Notes: generated from the sequence alone by a model not told the origin. Counted from the stretch's first letter, positions 23,056 to 35,160 are shown. The stretch: 64,000 nt of DNA from Bursaphelenchus xylophilus (GCA_904066235.2 CAJFCV020000002.1:2418001-2482000), one strand, 5' to 3'. Numbers and translations: made by a program.

Positions 23056-23428
23056 CAGGGAAGCGAGCCAAGTGCAACGCTCAGATTTTGATGAAACTTG
23101 GCACAAATTTAGAATAACCTTTTATAAAACATATGCGAGAATTTTAGCTCGCGCTTTGCAGAAACAACTGAGATTTTTTGATTGAAATTTGCCAAGAAAT
23201 GCGAAACTTTTTTGCGTATTTCGGCATGATGATAAGAGAGGTTTTATAGCGATTTCTACCATAGAGAATATTACCTCTGCGGTACTATCTACAGTAGAAA
23301 TAAGCATGAAACTTTTCGTATCGAAATTCGCATAAAAAAATGTCAAATCTTTTGCCAAGTTTCGACCTAAAAATCTCGGTCTTTTCTGCAAAGCGCGAAG
23401 AAAAAGTCTCGCTGCCAAGTTTCATTAT
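23056..23428. repeat. Family C repeat, partly duplicated or rearranged
   Basis: Starts CAGGGAAGCGAGCCAAGTGC and gatgaaacttggcac, but the second half reads back into the same arm (gtttcgacctaaaaatctcg, then caagtttcattatc). It looks like two left halves head to head. Confidence 0.65.
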
Positions 23429-23524
23429 CAGCCTGTCGGGAAAATAACGGCGGTCGTGGCGCCCTGAAGTCGACCATCATCGCTTTGCGATGGCTAGCGG
23501 CGGCTGAAAAATTTTGTCGTTTGT
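23429..23524. repeat. Family A MITE, 3' truncated
   Basis: CAGCCTGTCGGGAAAATAAC, then cgctttgcgatggctagc. It abuts the next copy directly. Confidence 0.75.
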
Positions 23525-23664
23525 CAGTCTGTCGGAAAAATAATGATCACTTTGTCGCATCGAAAATCGCATGAGAAATGAATTGTGTCGGGGCAAAATC
23601 AAATTTCTTTTCACTGCGACAAGATCAGCGCAGCGATATTGCTCTCATTATTTTGCCGACAGAC
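23525..23664. mobile_element. Family A MITE (GAGCA-like subtype)
   Basis: CAGTCTGTCGGAAAAATAAT left end and CTCATTATTTTGCCGACAGA right end. A lone right end of another copy lies at 23855-23880. Confidence 0.82.
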
Positions 23665-24484
23665 ATGCTTTCAAAATTTGTAGAACATCTCAACGTCACA
23701 TCAGCCCAGTCGTCGCACTTTATGCAGGGCTTGGAGGCGAATTTTCAAGTTTTTACCGCAGTAAATTTTGTAAGACAAATAATGATTTACACTTCAAAAC
23801 ATGGCTCATGGAGCATCGTGCTCTGAAGAAGACGAAAAATTGTGACTCTTCGAGTGCTCATTATTTTCCCTACAGACTGATACAGTGAAAAAATCTATTA
23901 TAATTACATAAAAAAAGCGCACAGTACAAAAATCCGCAAAAAAAATAAAAAATGCACAGTAGATCACCATAGCCAATTATCGACCAAAAAATTCTGTATT
24001 TCGATTCAAAAAAAAACGATTAATTTCCAAATTGCGTAGCACATGAATTGCAATTGTCTTTTGAAATTAATTAATATGCATGTGTCATCACCCCATCATC
24101 CCTTTGCAATTTGTCCCATTTGTCTCATTAAGCCCGCTTTTATTCGCCAATTTTTTTGAATTTTATTGTATTTTACAATACAATAATCACCATATTCAAA
24201 ATGGATATTAAACGAAATTAATTGCCTTCGAACTAAAATACGTCATTTTTTAAAGACAATGGGATTTGCGGAACAAATATTTTGCCCCATTTGACATGGC
24301 TGTCATCGAAAAAAGATTGAAAATAGCGTCATAACGAGTAAATGAAGCCACGTAGTTGGCAAAAATTAAAGGAAACAGCTGAACTGAGTATATTTAGAAG
24401 GCAAAAAATAAATCCGTAAGGCAAGTTTTATTTCCTGGTTTGAGGTTTTTGGACAAGTTGAAGCTTTTTAAAGCTAGCTTTTAT

Positions 24485-24629
24485 CAGTCTGTCGGGAAAA
24501 TAATGTGGGGTTGTGGCAGCAAAATTTCTCGCCTTTTCACATCAAATCTTTAGCCGCGGATAGTAGTCGCAAAACGATGACCATGGTTGCAAAACGCGAC
24601 AAATCCACATTATTTTCCCGACAGACTGA
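24485..24629. mobile_element. Family A MITE (GTGGATT subtype)
   Basis: Both terminal repeats are intact and flanked by TA (TATCAGTCTG at left, ACTGATA at right). Confidence 0.88.
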
Positions 24630-24718
24630 TATCATAAATACGCTTCTAAGGCTGGGCAGAGACTTGGCGAAGACGTATAAGCCCACATTTTGTAACTATG
24701 GTTATTACTAACGTTAGT

Positions 24719-24840
24719 TTTCCCGCGCCCTCAAAACGAAGTTTTTTCACTTGGAGGGGGGGCATTTTGCTACATTTTTTGATACTTCCCGAATGCAAAA
24801 TGATATGTTTTTTGCCATTGGATCAGGTCCTTCACTGTAT
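24719..24840. repeat. Family B foldback element, right half only
   Basis: Begins in the cgcgccctcaaaacgaagtt centre and ends GGATCAGGTCCTTCACTGTA. The left arm is absent. Confidence 0.75.
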
Positions 24841-25062
24841 AAAAGGCCAAAATTTGCGGTAAGAAACGAAGATCCGTGACTTTCATCAAGATATTATTGA
24901 TGTGAATACATGTAAAATACCTAAAAAAAGTGATAAGCTATCCTAGGACCCGGTCAATCTTATTATTCCTACGAACTAAGCCTTCTCCTAGCCTCCACTA
25001 TGCTTACAACGACAAATCGAGGCAACCCAAAGTATCGTCGACTCGAACTGTCGCTTATCCGA

Positions 25063-25285
25063 AAAGTCGTAGCAACTTGTGAAAAACATTGCCCTCTGTG
25101 GTAGAGATACCCATAAAACTTTTCACGGCAAAAATTCGCAGCTAAATGTGGCATCCTTGCCGACGTCTGACCTAAAAATCTCGGTTGTTTCTGCAAAGCG
25201 CATGCTAGAAGTCTCGTATACGACCTAGAAAAAGTTATTCTAAATTTGTGACAAGTTTCATCAAAATCTGAGCGTAGCACGAAAT
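25063..25285. repeat. Family C repeat, half copy
   Basis: aaaatctcggttgtttctgc, gcaaagcgcatgctagaagt and gtttcatcaaaatctgagcg, in the order of the right half. Confidence 0.7.
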
Positions 25286-25489
25286 TCTACAGTAATTTCG
25301 AACTCTCCAACTTTATTCAGTTTGTTTATGTCCTAAAAGTCATCTTTTTCGAAACAGGATCATCCATGTTTTATATATTTCATCAAATCCGACTCCTCTT
25401 TCACAATACTTCCCCTACTTTCCTCCGGCTTTCGTTTCTTTTACACATCCAACCTTTCCCCCCGACCCAAACCCATGCTTATTTTAATT

Positions 25490-25850
25490 AAACACCTAGT
25501 GTAATTCGCGTGTTTCGAGTCAAACAAAACGCTCGAATTTGGACGCGACGTCATGGATAATGTCATAATTAAGCTGTGCGTCAATTACACCGCGGGCTAA
25601 TCCCGTTCGAGAACACAAAAGATTTGCTGGATTAATAATTCGAAATCAATTAATTAATTAGTTTCTCGCTTATACAACTAATTAGGCGGCAGCGGAAAGG
25701 TTATGGGCGCCATAACAATCTGGGTATGTTAAGCGGATTATCCCGCAAGTTTCGCAAGCGACTTTACTTTGCGGTCCCGGCGCTCTGCAGTTCGCATGGG
25801 TTCGGAATTTTATGCAGAATTGGAAAATTTATATGCGAAAAAGTGGAGCG
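25490..25850. promoter_or_regulatory. GC-richer island 5
   Basis: Repeat-free, with dense attaattaattagtttc, caactaattaggcggcag, gcggattatcccgc and gggctaatcccg cores. Putative cis-regulatory module. Confidence 0.32.
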
Positions 25851-25891
25851 ATGCTAACCCTACAATTTTGCTAAAATTTGCGTAGAAATTA

Positions 25892-26203
25892 TCAGTCTTT
25901 TGGGAAAATAATGAGGACTCCAGCGCATCTAATAAGCACTCTTGTTGTCCTCTCAAAAAGCAGCAATTGAAAAAATAAAAGATATTCAGCTACAGGCCCA
26001 AAAAATACCCTTGAATTTTGATGACAGTCCGCGCAAATTTGGTAACATCTGTTTATCAGTCTGTCGGGAAAATAATGAGCATTCTGTCGCATCGAAAATT
26101 GCATCGTTGCCGAGAAAATGAATTCTGTCGCAGAAAAATCAAATTGCTTTTCACTTCAGCGACATCACCTGTACATTGTGCTCATTATTTTCCCGACAGA
26201 CTG
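25892..26203. repeat. Composite: MITE end, shared linker and complete family A MITE
   Basis: A lone family A left end (25892), a linker beginning tcaaaaagcagcaattgaaa, then a complete MITE at 26057-26203. The same three-part arrangement recurs at 47003-47295, so the block moved or was copied as a unit. Confidence 0.75.
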
Positions 26204-26206
26204 ATA

Positions 26207-26376
26207 CAGTGAGGGATCTGATCCATAAGCAAAAACGTAACATTTGGCATCCGAGAAATATTAAAAGAGCGGAAATCGGAAGTTTTTTCACTTGGAGAGG
26301 GAGGTATTTTGCCATATTTTTTTTATACTTCCCGGATGCAAAATCACACACTTTTTCCCACTGAATCAGCTCATGT
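26207..26376. repeat. Family B foldback element, internally deleted
   Basis: CAGTGAGGGATCTGATCCAT left end, cacttggagagggaggtatt in the right arm and cactgaatcagctcatg at the degraded right end. Confidence 0.72.
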
Positions 26377-26803
26377 AATTGACAATTTAATTAAATTATG
26401 AAAATGATGTTTGTTATCCATATCTTTCGCAAATGCCATTGTAAAAAAATCATTGCCAGCATGGATTAAACAATTTCCCGTCTATCAATTACAGTAAAAG
26501 CAGACAAGCTGTCTGCTCGGAGTAATAAAAAAATATTTTTCGATTAATTTCACTCAGTAAAAAGATTAATTGCACCCTATAATAATAATTCCATTCATTA
26601 GTTCGAGAAGAGGCAAATCCGTGCCCGGGATTACAGTAAATTGGCCAAAGTAATACTGCTTTTTAATAAAGTTTTTGCAAAGCTAATTACTGGAGAAAAA
26701 TTGCCGCAGGGCACGCCACAAAGCTTGCATTTTGTTGTGGCAAGAAATTCATGGTTTTGAGCTGATCGCGTGCAGATCAGTTTTATTATGATTAGAGGGT
26801 TGT

Positions 26804-28125
26804 TAAAGGACCAAAACAACTACATTTGAACGCGGATTTTTACGGCTTGGAGGTGCGCCTCGCCAAAAGTTGCGAAAATCCCGCGAAAAAAATAGATACA
26901 AAAAATAATTGAGAATTTCTCGCGAACATGTTGTTGACAAGAAGAATTGAGGTTTTATTCATGTTCAAAAGCTGGGAACAAGGCTGTTTGGTCTTGTGGA
27001 TCGTGACAATACCCCTTCAGACGCTTTTGGGGAACACTGATGTAAGTTTTTTTTTGATTTCGACGGTTTTTTTCGCATTTAGGTAGATGTGAAGGAAATT
27101 GTGCAATTTTTTTGATGTCCTTTGAAAAACGGCATGCGCGCAATGTTGAGGAGTAGGCGTTGGACTCAACGCTTTTGTGCCGGCGATTTTATTACCTAGT
27201 TCGACCTGTTTTTACCCATTTTGAGGTGTTTTATATTGTTTTAGTCAAGTATTTTATTTCCAGAGTAGTTCAATCTTCTTGAAGGACGCGTGAAGAAGAA
27301 TTCTCCAAAGAACCACCTTGACATCAAGATTCGAGACATCTATGGATTTGTAGGTAATGTCTTTTTTATTTGTTTGCATAAATGCTACATTTAGTTTAGA
27401 CTGGGACTTGTGTTCGTGAGCCAATTGGTCCTGTGCAGGAGGCGAAAACGGGCAGGACATCACCGGATGTACCAACAACTGCAGAATTTTAAACGTTCAA
27501 CCTTCGTCTGATGTTTTATTTATGCTTTAGACAATAAAAGATTAAGTTAGATTCCTTCGGTTTGAAGTACATTTTAGATAAAGAAGCGTTGACGTCAGTC
27601 ACAATTCCGCGTGGTCCAATAGTTCCTTCGTTCTTCATTGGCGATTCCAGGCGATTGAACTACTCTGGAAATAAAATACTTGACTAAAACAATATAAAAC
27701 ACCTCAAAATGGGTAAAAACAGGTCGAACTAGGTAATAAAATCGCCGGCACAAAAGCGTTGAGTCCAACACCTACTCCTCAACATTGCGCGCATGCCGTT
27801 TTTCAAAGGACATCAAAAAAATTGCACAATTTCCTTCACATCTACCTAAATGCGAAAAAAACCGTCGAAATCAAAAAAAAACTTACATCAGTGTTCCCCA
27901 AAAGCGTCTGAAGGGGTATTGTCACGATCCACAAGACCAAACAGCCTTGTTCCCAGCTTTTGAACATGAATAAAACCTCAATTCTTCTTGTCAACAAGAT
28001 GTTCGAGAGAAATTCTCAATTATTTTTTGTATCTATTTTTTTCGCGGGATTTTCGCAACTTTTGGCGAGGCGCACCTCCAAGCCGTAAAAATCCGCGTTC
28101 AAATGTAGTTGTTTTGGTCCTTTAA
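26804..28125. mobile_element. 1.32-kb palindromic element with a 377-bp unique loop
   Basis: Arms 26804-27275 and 27653-28125 are almost identical inverted copies; a 62-codon frame is letter-for-letter the same in both. The loop (27276-27652) differs in character from the arms and contains coding-like sequence. The high arm identity means recent formation or gene conversion. The left flank is a half-arm of the 18.1-kb palindrome family. Confidence 0.9.
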
Positions 28126-28249
28126 AGTCGTTAAAAGTGGTTGGATTGGGGACGTGAGAAAGTAATGGGAATAACAAATGTAGTCATAGCGCAAAGTACG
28201 AAAAAAATGTACGGTAGAAAAAGAGAAAGTCATGTTTCTTGAAGAGCCA

Positions 28250-28396
28250 GTTTGTCGGGAAAATAATGAGGATTTTTTTTGCGATTTGGAAAAGCCTATC
28301 ACCGCTTTGCGACGGCGCGCCGCGGCTTTGGTGCGGGACTGCGACGAGGCGAGACATTTTGCTCCGACAAGTCCACATTATTTTCCCGACAGGCTG
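28250..28396. mobile_element. Family A MITE (GTGGATT-like subtype)
   Basis: CCAGTTTGTCGGGAAAATAA at left and CACATTATTTTCCCGACAGG at right. Confidence 0.85.
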
Positions 28397-28414
28397 ATAC
28401 CAGCTATCTTATAG

Positions 28415-28559
28415 CAGTCTGTCGGGAAAATTGTCAGCTCTCTGTCGCATCGAAAAGTATCGCCGCCGAGAAAATGAACTGTGTCGCTTAATCAATTTTT
28501 TTTACTTCAGCGACTCAGAGAGGAGGCTGGACTGTGCTCATTATTTTCCAGACGGGCTG
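28415..28559. mobile_element. Family A MITE (GAGCA subtype)
   Basis: CAGTCTGTCGGGAAAATTGT at left and CTCATTATTTTCCAGACGGG at right, 18 bp after the previous copy. Confidence 0.82.
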
Positions 28560-28961
28560 GTAGAAGGTGTATTGGAGCGTCTGCGGAATAGACTTCCATG
28601 CAACTAAACCTCTCTATAGCGAGCAACGTCATAGATCCCAGGGGTCACTCTTAACATGCGGAGTGCTTCAAGGCGACACTTGGGCACTCTTTAGCTTCGA
28701 AAGTCGCAAAAATTAATCATTTTTTTTTGCAGTAAAATCGATGAGCTTTACATCAAATCTCGAGCGTAGATGTTGCCCAAATCACGTGCAAAGCAGCGAA
28801 ACTGGGCGCAAAGTTGCCTGCCAAAGGCTGCGAAGTCTTGAGCCCTAGTCACTTCAGCAAATCCAAGAAACCCGAAAAAGTTGCTTGTTATAGACAGGTT
28901 TTTGTTGCGTTCGTTGTACAGAGATTCGACTGCATGTTCGAATCATTTTTTGATATCAATC

Positions 28962-29104
28962 CGTCAGTTAAATAATGTGGATTTACCGCAGCAAAACTCC
29001 TCGGCGCATTCGCACACCAAATTCCCAGCCACGGCTAGCCATCGCAGAGCGATGATTCGCGATTCCACGGCGCCACAAATCCACATTATTTTGTCGACAG
29101 ACTA
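28962..29104. mobile_element. Family A MITE, inverted interior (GTGGATT subtype)
   Basis: CAATCCGTCAGTTAAATAAT at left and CACATTATTTTGTCGACAGA at right. The interior gccacggctagccatcgcag is the reverse complement of the usual orientation. Confidence 0.8.
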
Positions 29105-29289
29105 GTAATAAAATACTACTTTATTTATGAAGTTTGAGCAAAATCGAAATGTCAAAACTGAAGCCGTAGGTACGCTGCTTCCTCCAGACCCCGTTGCAGA
29201 CCCCGGTTTAAACTTTTCAAATGTTCTTCTTCCAAAAAACATGTAAACCTCCCGGATTAGTCGCGCAAGTGTATTTTAGGAACTCCCCA

Positions 29290-29470
29290 CATAAAAACTC
29301 ACGAATTCCTTGCGGAACATCGCTTGCCGACATTGTTTGCGACGCACGTCAGAACGATTAATCTCAATTCGACGGTTTTCTCACATATTCGCTTGGGATT
29401 TACGGTGATTTCTATATTTGGGTGCGATTAGCCGCTTGTTCCACGGGCATTATCCGAGCGTTTTGAATTT
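29290..29470. promoter_or_regulatory. GC-richer island 6
   Basis: Contains GCGACGCACGTCAGAA (the complement of the TGACGTGCGTCGC seen at 33328), gcgattagccgc and acgattaatctc. Putative module. Confidence 0.32.
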
Positions 29471-29861
29471 CGCAGCGTTTTAGAGGAGTTGAAGTTTGTT
29501 TGAATCGTTTGGATGAGATAAAATTTGGCTTGATAAGGAGTTTAGATGAAATTTAAACAACAAATTGCCCGCTAATAGCGCGTCCTGACTTTTCGGGTCG
29601 ACGAAAGTTCGGGTCAACGCAAAATCGATTGATACGGGGTGGTATGACTGGTGGATGCCAAAACAAAGGTTTAGTAAGTGCCTAGCTGGCCTGGCAAAGC
29701 CGTTGGATGATCGGCGGACGCTCGGCGGAGACTTGCAATACGTCATCTTTTCCTATATCAAAAAAAATCTAACTCTTGCTTTGCAGAACGACCAAGATTT
29801 TTAGGCTGACCCGAGCTTCTCGAGCAGGATTTTGGGACTATTTAGAGTATGTGCACAAAAT

Positions 29862-30193
29862 GTCAGTCCGTCGGAAAAATAACGGCGAGTCATCGCGTCT
29901 TTGCGATCAATCGCCCATCATCATCGCTCTGCGACGGCTAGCCGAAGCTAGCGATTCGGAGCGCGAGAGAAGAAAAATTTTTGTAGTTTTCTAAAAACAC
30001 CAATCGGAATTTTAAATCAGTGTAATAGCTGCAAAGATCAGAATGATGTTCGCAAATATTTACACCTTGGAATATTTCCTGGAGTACCCGGTATGATCAG
30101 TGTCTCGGGAAAATAACGGCGGTCATCGCGCCTTGGAATCGCCCGTCGTCGCTTTTTTTGTTGCGGCGAACTGCCACTATTTTCCCGACAAAA
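29862..30193. repeat. Two short or truncated family A MITEs
   Basis: 29862-29990 has a left end (CAGTCCGTCGGAAAAATAAC) but no right end. 30098-30193 is a 96-bp miniature with both ends (tcagtgtctcgggaaaataa and actattttcccgacaaaatg). Confidence 0.7.
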
Positions 30194-30479
30194 TGGTAGT
30201 ATTTTCATAAAGTGTATGGACATTTGTCGCGATGCACAGAGTTCACAAAAATCCCCATTTTTTACACCACGCTTAACCTTTTTTTTGGTTTTTGAACTGG
30301 GAAAGAGTTTAAAATGCGCGGAAAAATGTCTCTGCACCTTCTGAAAAGATTACTAATATGTCAATTTCTAAACAAAATCGATGAATCACCTTTCGTTGAA
30401 GGTCTGACCTAATTTGGCAAATTAGATTTAGCCCAATTCCCCACAAATAATAGCCAAAAAAATTACCGTACCCCATTTT

Positions 30480-30800
30480 TTGGCACCTTCCCCGACGCAC
30501 GCAGTTTACGACCGCTGTCTCCGTAAACCAATCAAGAAATTAGGCCGTTCTCGGAGCGCGGCGGGCTAATGCCTCCGAGAAATGGGGCTGAAATCGCCGC
30601 CGCCCTACTGTAATCGTATTTGCTTTGGCCAACAACACGACTAACCCGCTTGCGCTACGGTGGCGTGCTGGCGTCAATTTGGGGGTGTAATCGGCGGCTT
30701 CAGCCCGCTTTGCGAAGATGCAAGTGTTTTCGTATGTTCGAGCAACGCTCGCTAATGCCGATTACGCCTTCAACTCGATGCAATCTGCGCCGTAAGTCAA
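30480..30800. promoter_or_regulatory. GC-richer island 7
   Basis: Repeat-free, with ccccgacgcacgcagttt, ggctaatgcctccgag, gctaatgccgattacgcc and ggtgtaatcggcgg. Same character as the other islands. Confidence 0.32.
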
Positions 30801-31177
30801 TGCAATGACAAGAGGATTGCCGATTGAATCCTAAACCATTGCCTGTTTGACGTGAGCAACGGTTTAAGATTTCCTTTTTTGGGGACGGATTGGGGGTGAG
30901 TGTGGGGGAAAGCGGATAAAAGAAAACTTAGCGCTGTAGAGAGGGAAGAGTTGTGGGTGGATGGGGAGGGATTCTCGGAGGATCGGAGTTGAGGACAGGC
31001 GGATTTTTTTTGTAAAAAACAAAGCGGATGAGATTTGAAGGCTTGTAAATATTGAAGAAAGCTTTGCATCCAAAGAGGGAGTGCTCAAATGGGAGTAACA
31101 ACATTTTGAAGAGAGTTGTGACTTGCGCTCTCCGCAAATTGCAGAGATATTTGGCGAGGAAATGGGTCCAGGTACTT

Positions 31178-31290
31178 ATCCGTCTGTCGCGAAAATAATG
31201 AGCACTCTGTCGCATCGGAAATCGCAACGCCGCCGAGAAAATGAATTGTCGCGGCAAGATCAAATTTCTTTTCACTTCCGCGACGCGTTC
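31178..31290. repeat. Family A MITE, 3' truncated
   Basis: CCGTCTGTCGCGAAAATAAT and the GAGCA-subtype interior. It is followed by a half copy of the 22057-type element (acatgtcaagacttttgagt). Confidence 0.72.
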
Positions 31291-31517
31291 GACGCAAGCA
31301 TCGTACAAAAACATGTCAAGACTTTTGAGTCCGCCCGGCACAACCCGCGCCATACATTTTTCTGCGAGCGCCGCCGAAAAAATTTTACAGACTTTATGCG
31401 GCGACTAGTACCTGAACCTGGGCATTTCGACCAGGGAAGTCCTAAGTGCGGTGTTCAGAAATTCTTCAAATCTTTCACACTTTCTTGCAGACTGACTCAC
31501 GCTTGGCTTGCAAAGGA

Positions 31518-31815
31518 AGGAGCCCAAGTGCGACGCTCATATTTTCTTTAAACTTTTCACACAAATTTGGCCTGTGCCAAATATCTATTTCTAAAGATTT
31601 TAGCTTGCGATTTGCAGGGGGAGCCGAGATATTCAACAATCTTTGCGGCCGAGGGAGTAAGCAAATGCAAAGAGCGGCTTGTAGCAACATTGTTCTCTAC
31701 GATGGAAGGAGGCATAAAAGTTGTCATGCCCAAGCTCAAAAAAATTTTTTTTTAAACTTGGCCAAGTTTCGGGCCAAAAATGCCCAGTTTTTCAAAATTT
31801 TAAAAATCTGAACGC
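31518..31815. repeat. Family C repeat, half copy
   Basis: AGCCCAAGTGCGACGCTCAT, then gagccgagatattcaacaat and ctttgcggccgaggga. The second end is missing. Confidence 0.72.
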
Positions 31816-32486
31816 GATTTTTCGCTTTTTCAGTTTTAATTTTTTTCATCTATGCCAACATCAACAAGAAAATCTCGATTCCCAAGATGATCTGAGCCAA
31901 TTATCTCGCCGAACTAGGGCCAATTATACCCTTCCACTCTTACACTGTAAAGGTCGCTAAATCCTTTTGTTGAACATGTAAAATTGCCCGAAGATTAGGG
32001 CCAAAAATGGCCAAATCCAGGGATAAATATGAGTCAGAGTGAGACAAGTCCCTCTTCCCGATATCGTTGACTCAGAGGGATCCACTGGGGCCAAAATTAG
32101 ATAGGCCTCGCTAATCCAACATGTGTCTGCAAGGTGAACGGGATTGTCTTGTTATCATTTGGGGGTCTGCTACAAAAGGAATGGCATTAAAATTATACTA
32201 GGCCTTCCGGAACACGCCGCACTGATTTTTTTCATTTGCACTATGCAGAAAAAGTCAGGGCGAGCGATAGCCCGGAAAAAGCTTATTGCTCGGTTCAAAG
32301 AAACCTTTTTTTAGGACCAGTACCTAAACTTGACCAATTGCAGACCAAAATTTTCTCGGAAATTTCGCAAAAAGTCTTGGTATCCAATCGAGAAATTCTC
32401 GTCTAAAAGACACCTACTTTGTCCCAACATAAGTTTTTTTCCGCAAAAAAACTTTTGCAGTTATCAGTCTATCGGGAAAATATTGA

Positions 32487-32935
32487 CAGGGGAAGTACTC
32501 CAAGTGCGACGCTCAGACTTTCTTTAAATTTTGCACACACATCGGGTATGGACGAAATATCGATTTCTGGAAGTTTTAGCTCGCGCTTTGCGGGCGCCGC
32601 CGAGATATCGAACGATTTTTCCCGCCGAGAGAGCACGCTAAACGTGGAGAGTGGTCAGAGAGAAAAACGTTTTTTGGCAATAACTTAGGCAGTTTCGCGC
32701 GGAAAAGTTTGATTTTTTGTAGGAATATTACCCTTTACGATAGAAATGGGCATGAAACTTTTCATGCCGAAATTCGGCAAAAAGTCCTAAATTTTCGCCG
32801 ACTTTCGATCTAAAAATCTCGGTTCTTTCTGCAAAGCGCGAGCTAGGATTCTCGCATATATCTTAGAAAAAATTATTCTAAATTTGTGCCAAGTTTCATC
32901 AAAATCTGAGCGTTCCACTTGGATTACTTCCCCTG
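32487..32935. mobile_element. Family C element, complete reference copy
   Basis: Starts CAGGGGAAGTACTCCAAGTG and ends with its near complement (CACTTGGATTACTTCCCCTG); 449 bp. Internal order: gatttctggaagttttagct, gagagcacgc, gtggtcagagagaaaa, cgatagaaatgggcatgaaa, ctgcaaagcgcgagct, aagtttcatcaaaatctgag. No coding frame. The terminal repeats are about 30 bp. Confidence 0.85.
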
Positions 32936-33129
32936 TGGATAAAATCTCGCTGTGCGGCTCGCGTCGCAGAAGAAAAAAAAACAATTTGATTTTGCCGCGT
33001 CAGAATTCGCTTCCTCGGCGGCCCTAGACACTACTATTTTACATTTTTACAAGCCTTAATTACCTATAAATGACGTTTCAAATCTTAAAATCTATTTTTT
33101 CAAAAAAAAATTAGCAGCTATTATTGCCC

Positions 33130-33360
33130 CAAAATGCAAGTTTCGCAGACGTCAATCTGGCGTGCGCTCGGGGTGAGGGTGTAAAATGTAAAGAATTCGG
33201 AGGGTATATTGGGGTTTAGTCGCGTGCCCGCTAATTGATTACGTTCATTATGGGCTATTTAGTGGCGCAATTACCTGCTGGTATTTTCGGGATTCCGAGT
33301 CGGAACTGCGGGCTGAAACATGATGCAAACGGAGTGACGTGCGTCGCAGGTCGGGGAAAA
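33130..33360. promoter_or_regulatory. GC-richer island 8
   Basis: Carries TGACGTGCGTCGCAGG (33328), gtgcgctcgggg, gctaattgattacg and ggtcggggaaaaac. Putative cis-regulatory module. Confidence 0.33.
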
Positions 33361-33424
33361 ACAAGCTATTTAGTTTTGGGTGATTATACGCAAAGATTTA
33401 GCTGAAAATCTTTTCCAAGAATGG

Positions 33425-33780
33425 AAGTGATAGTCCGTTAAACTTTGGTCCCCGGTCCGGCCCGGAGGCCAAAGTATAAACATTGCATTCGCTATGAGGT
33501 GTAACATATTTATTTTTTTGTTATAACAACTAAAAAAATTACAAAAAAATTGCCAATCATTGCTTAAAGCGCTTCAAAAAACTCCCAATCAGGTCTTGGC
33601 TATGTGTTTTATTATTTTTTTTTTTTTTTGGCAACCCTAATTTTCGCTTTTAGACTGAATTTTGTTCATTCGGGGCCAATTTGGGGCCGGGCCAAAGCCA
33701 AATGTGGTCCAGCCCGGCCCCGGATTCTCTCATAAACTCCATCGGCCCAGCCCAGCCCAATAAAAGGCCCAGAGCCATAT
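33425..33780. repeat. GGCCCGG-rich simple-sequence repeat region
   Basis: GGTCCCCGGTCCGGCCCGGA near 33450 and a block of ggcccagcccagcccaat at 33740-33770 flank AT-rich DNA with a T-run near 33618. This resembles the ends of the 43158-43865 element. Confidence 0.55.
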
Positions 33781-33960
33781 CTAGTCCGTCCGTAAAGTCT
33801 CTGGAGCGATTTCCGCGGCATGCACTGTGCAAAAAACAAAACCCCATTTTGCACCGTGCAATAAGCTTTTCCGGGCTTTCTCTGCACAGTGCATGTCACC
33901 ATGGCTTCCTCTGCACGGTGCATGTCGCAGAAATTCCTCCAGCAACTTTACGAACGGAGA
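33781..33960. mobile_element. Family D element (GTAAAGTCGCTGGA ends), diverged
   Basis: TAGTCCGTCCGTAAAGTCTC at left and CAACTTTACGAACGGA at right. Five TGCAC-n-GTGCA palindromes inside. Confidence 0.8.
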
Positions 33961-34179
33961 AGCAATAAAAAAACCATGTTTTGAAGTGTTGTGGAGATGT
34001 TTTTGAACTCCTCCGTAATCTCTAAACCTCTGGAAATGTATCATACGACGGATTAAAGAACCGGTGCATCCAGCCACAGGATAAATAAATCTTTTCAGTG
34101 AGCGCGAAAACAGAGAACAGTCTTCTGCTATAGCAGTGCTGCGACGCTTAGATTTGCAATGAAATTTGGTGAAATTTAC

Positions 34180-34816
34180 AAAGGAAGTAGTTCAAGTGCG
34201 ACGCCGAGATTTTCTTCTAGATTTTGCGCACGTTTTGGGCATGAAGCTTTTTTCAATTCCTGCAAAATTTAGCTCGCAATTTGCAGGGAGGGCTGAGATA
34301 TTCAACGATGTTTTTGGGACGAGAGAGAACGCAAAACGCGGAGAGCGGTCAAAAAAGCAATTTTTGGTCATATCTTTGCCAGTTTCGTCCGGAAAGAATT
34401 GATTTTTTGTGAAAACATTACTCTCTGCAGTAGAAATAGGCATGACAGTTTTTATGTCAAAATTCGCAAAAAAAGTGTTACATTTTTTCCAACTTTCGAT
34501 CTAAAAATCTTGGTGGTTTCTGCAAAACGCACGCCAGAAATCTCATACTAGTCCTTCCGGAAAGTCGCCGGACGGAAATCGGCGACATGCACTGTGAGAA
34601 AAAACTCGGGGTGCGAGCAACAGCTCGAAAAAGCTTATTGCACAGTGCAAAATGCCAAAAATTGCACAGTGCAAAGTGAACTTTCGATTTCGCAGAGTGC
34701 ATGTCGCCGATTTCCGTCCGGCGACTTTCCGGACGGACTAGTATATCCTGCAAAAAGCTCTTCCAAATTTAAGCCAAGTTTCGTCCAAATCCATGCCTCT
34801 CACTCACATCACTTCC
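34180..34816. repeat. Family C repeat interrupted by a family D element
   Basis: GAAGTAGTTCAAGTGCGACG at left and catcacttcccc at right. A complete family D element at 34549-34743 splits the right half. Confidence 0.72.
34549..34743. mobile_element. Family D element, complete
   Basis: ACTAGTCCTTCCGGAAAGTC at left and its complement with CGGACTAGT at right. Interior ctgtgagaaaaaactcgggg and ttgcacagtgcaaaatgcca. Nested in a family C repeat. Confidence 0.85.
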
Positions 34817-35160
34817 CCAATTAGTAATCAAGCCAAATTCCCACAACAAAACACACAATAATAACTTCATTTACAAAGTGTTATAAGCAGATATTTTTAG
34901 CCGAAATCTCAGCAAAATTTGCGGGAGAAAGTGCTTAGCGGTGGGAACTTGCGCTTAATTACGTTAGCATGATGACCGAGCTGTCTTATAGTGCAGTATA
35001 ACGACATTACATTTGGAGGAATAGTGCGTTCAACGCAGGCGGGCGACGGAAATGACAATAAGGGAAAATTAATGAACTTGCAGGGAAATAAGTAAATAAT
35101 AAAGGGAGGGAAAACATATTTATTGTTGCGCGATCAAAGCAGTCGTATATTATGGTAATA

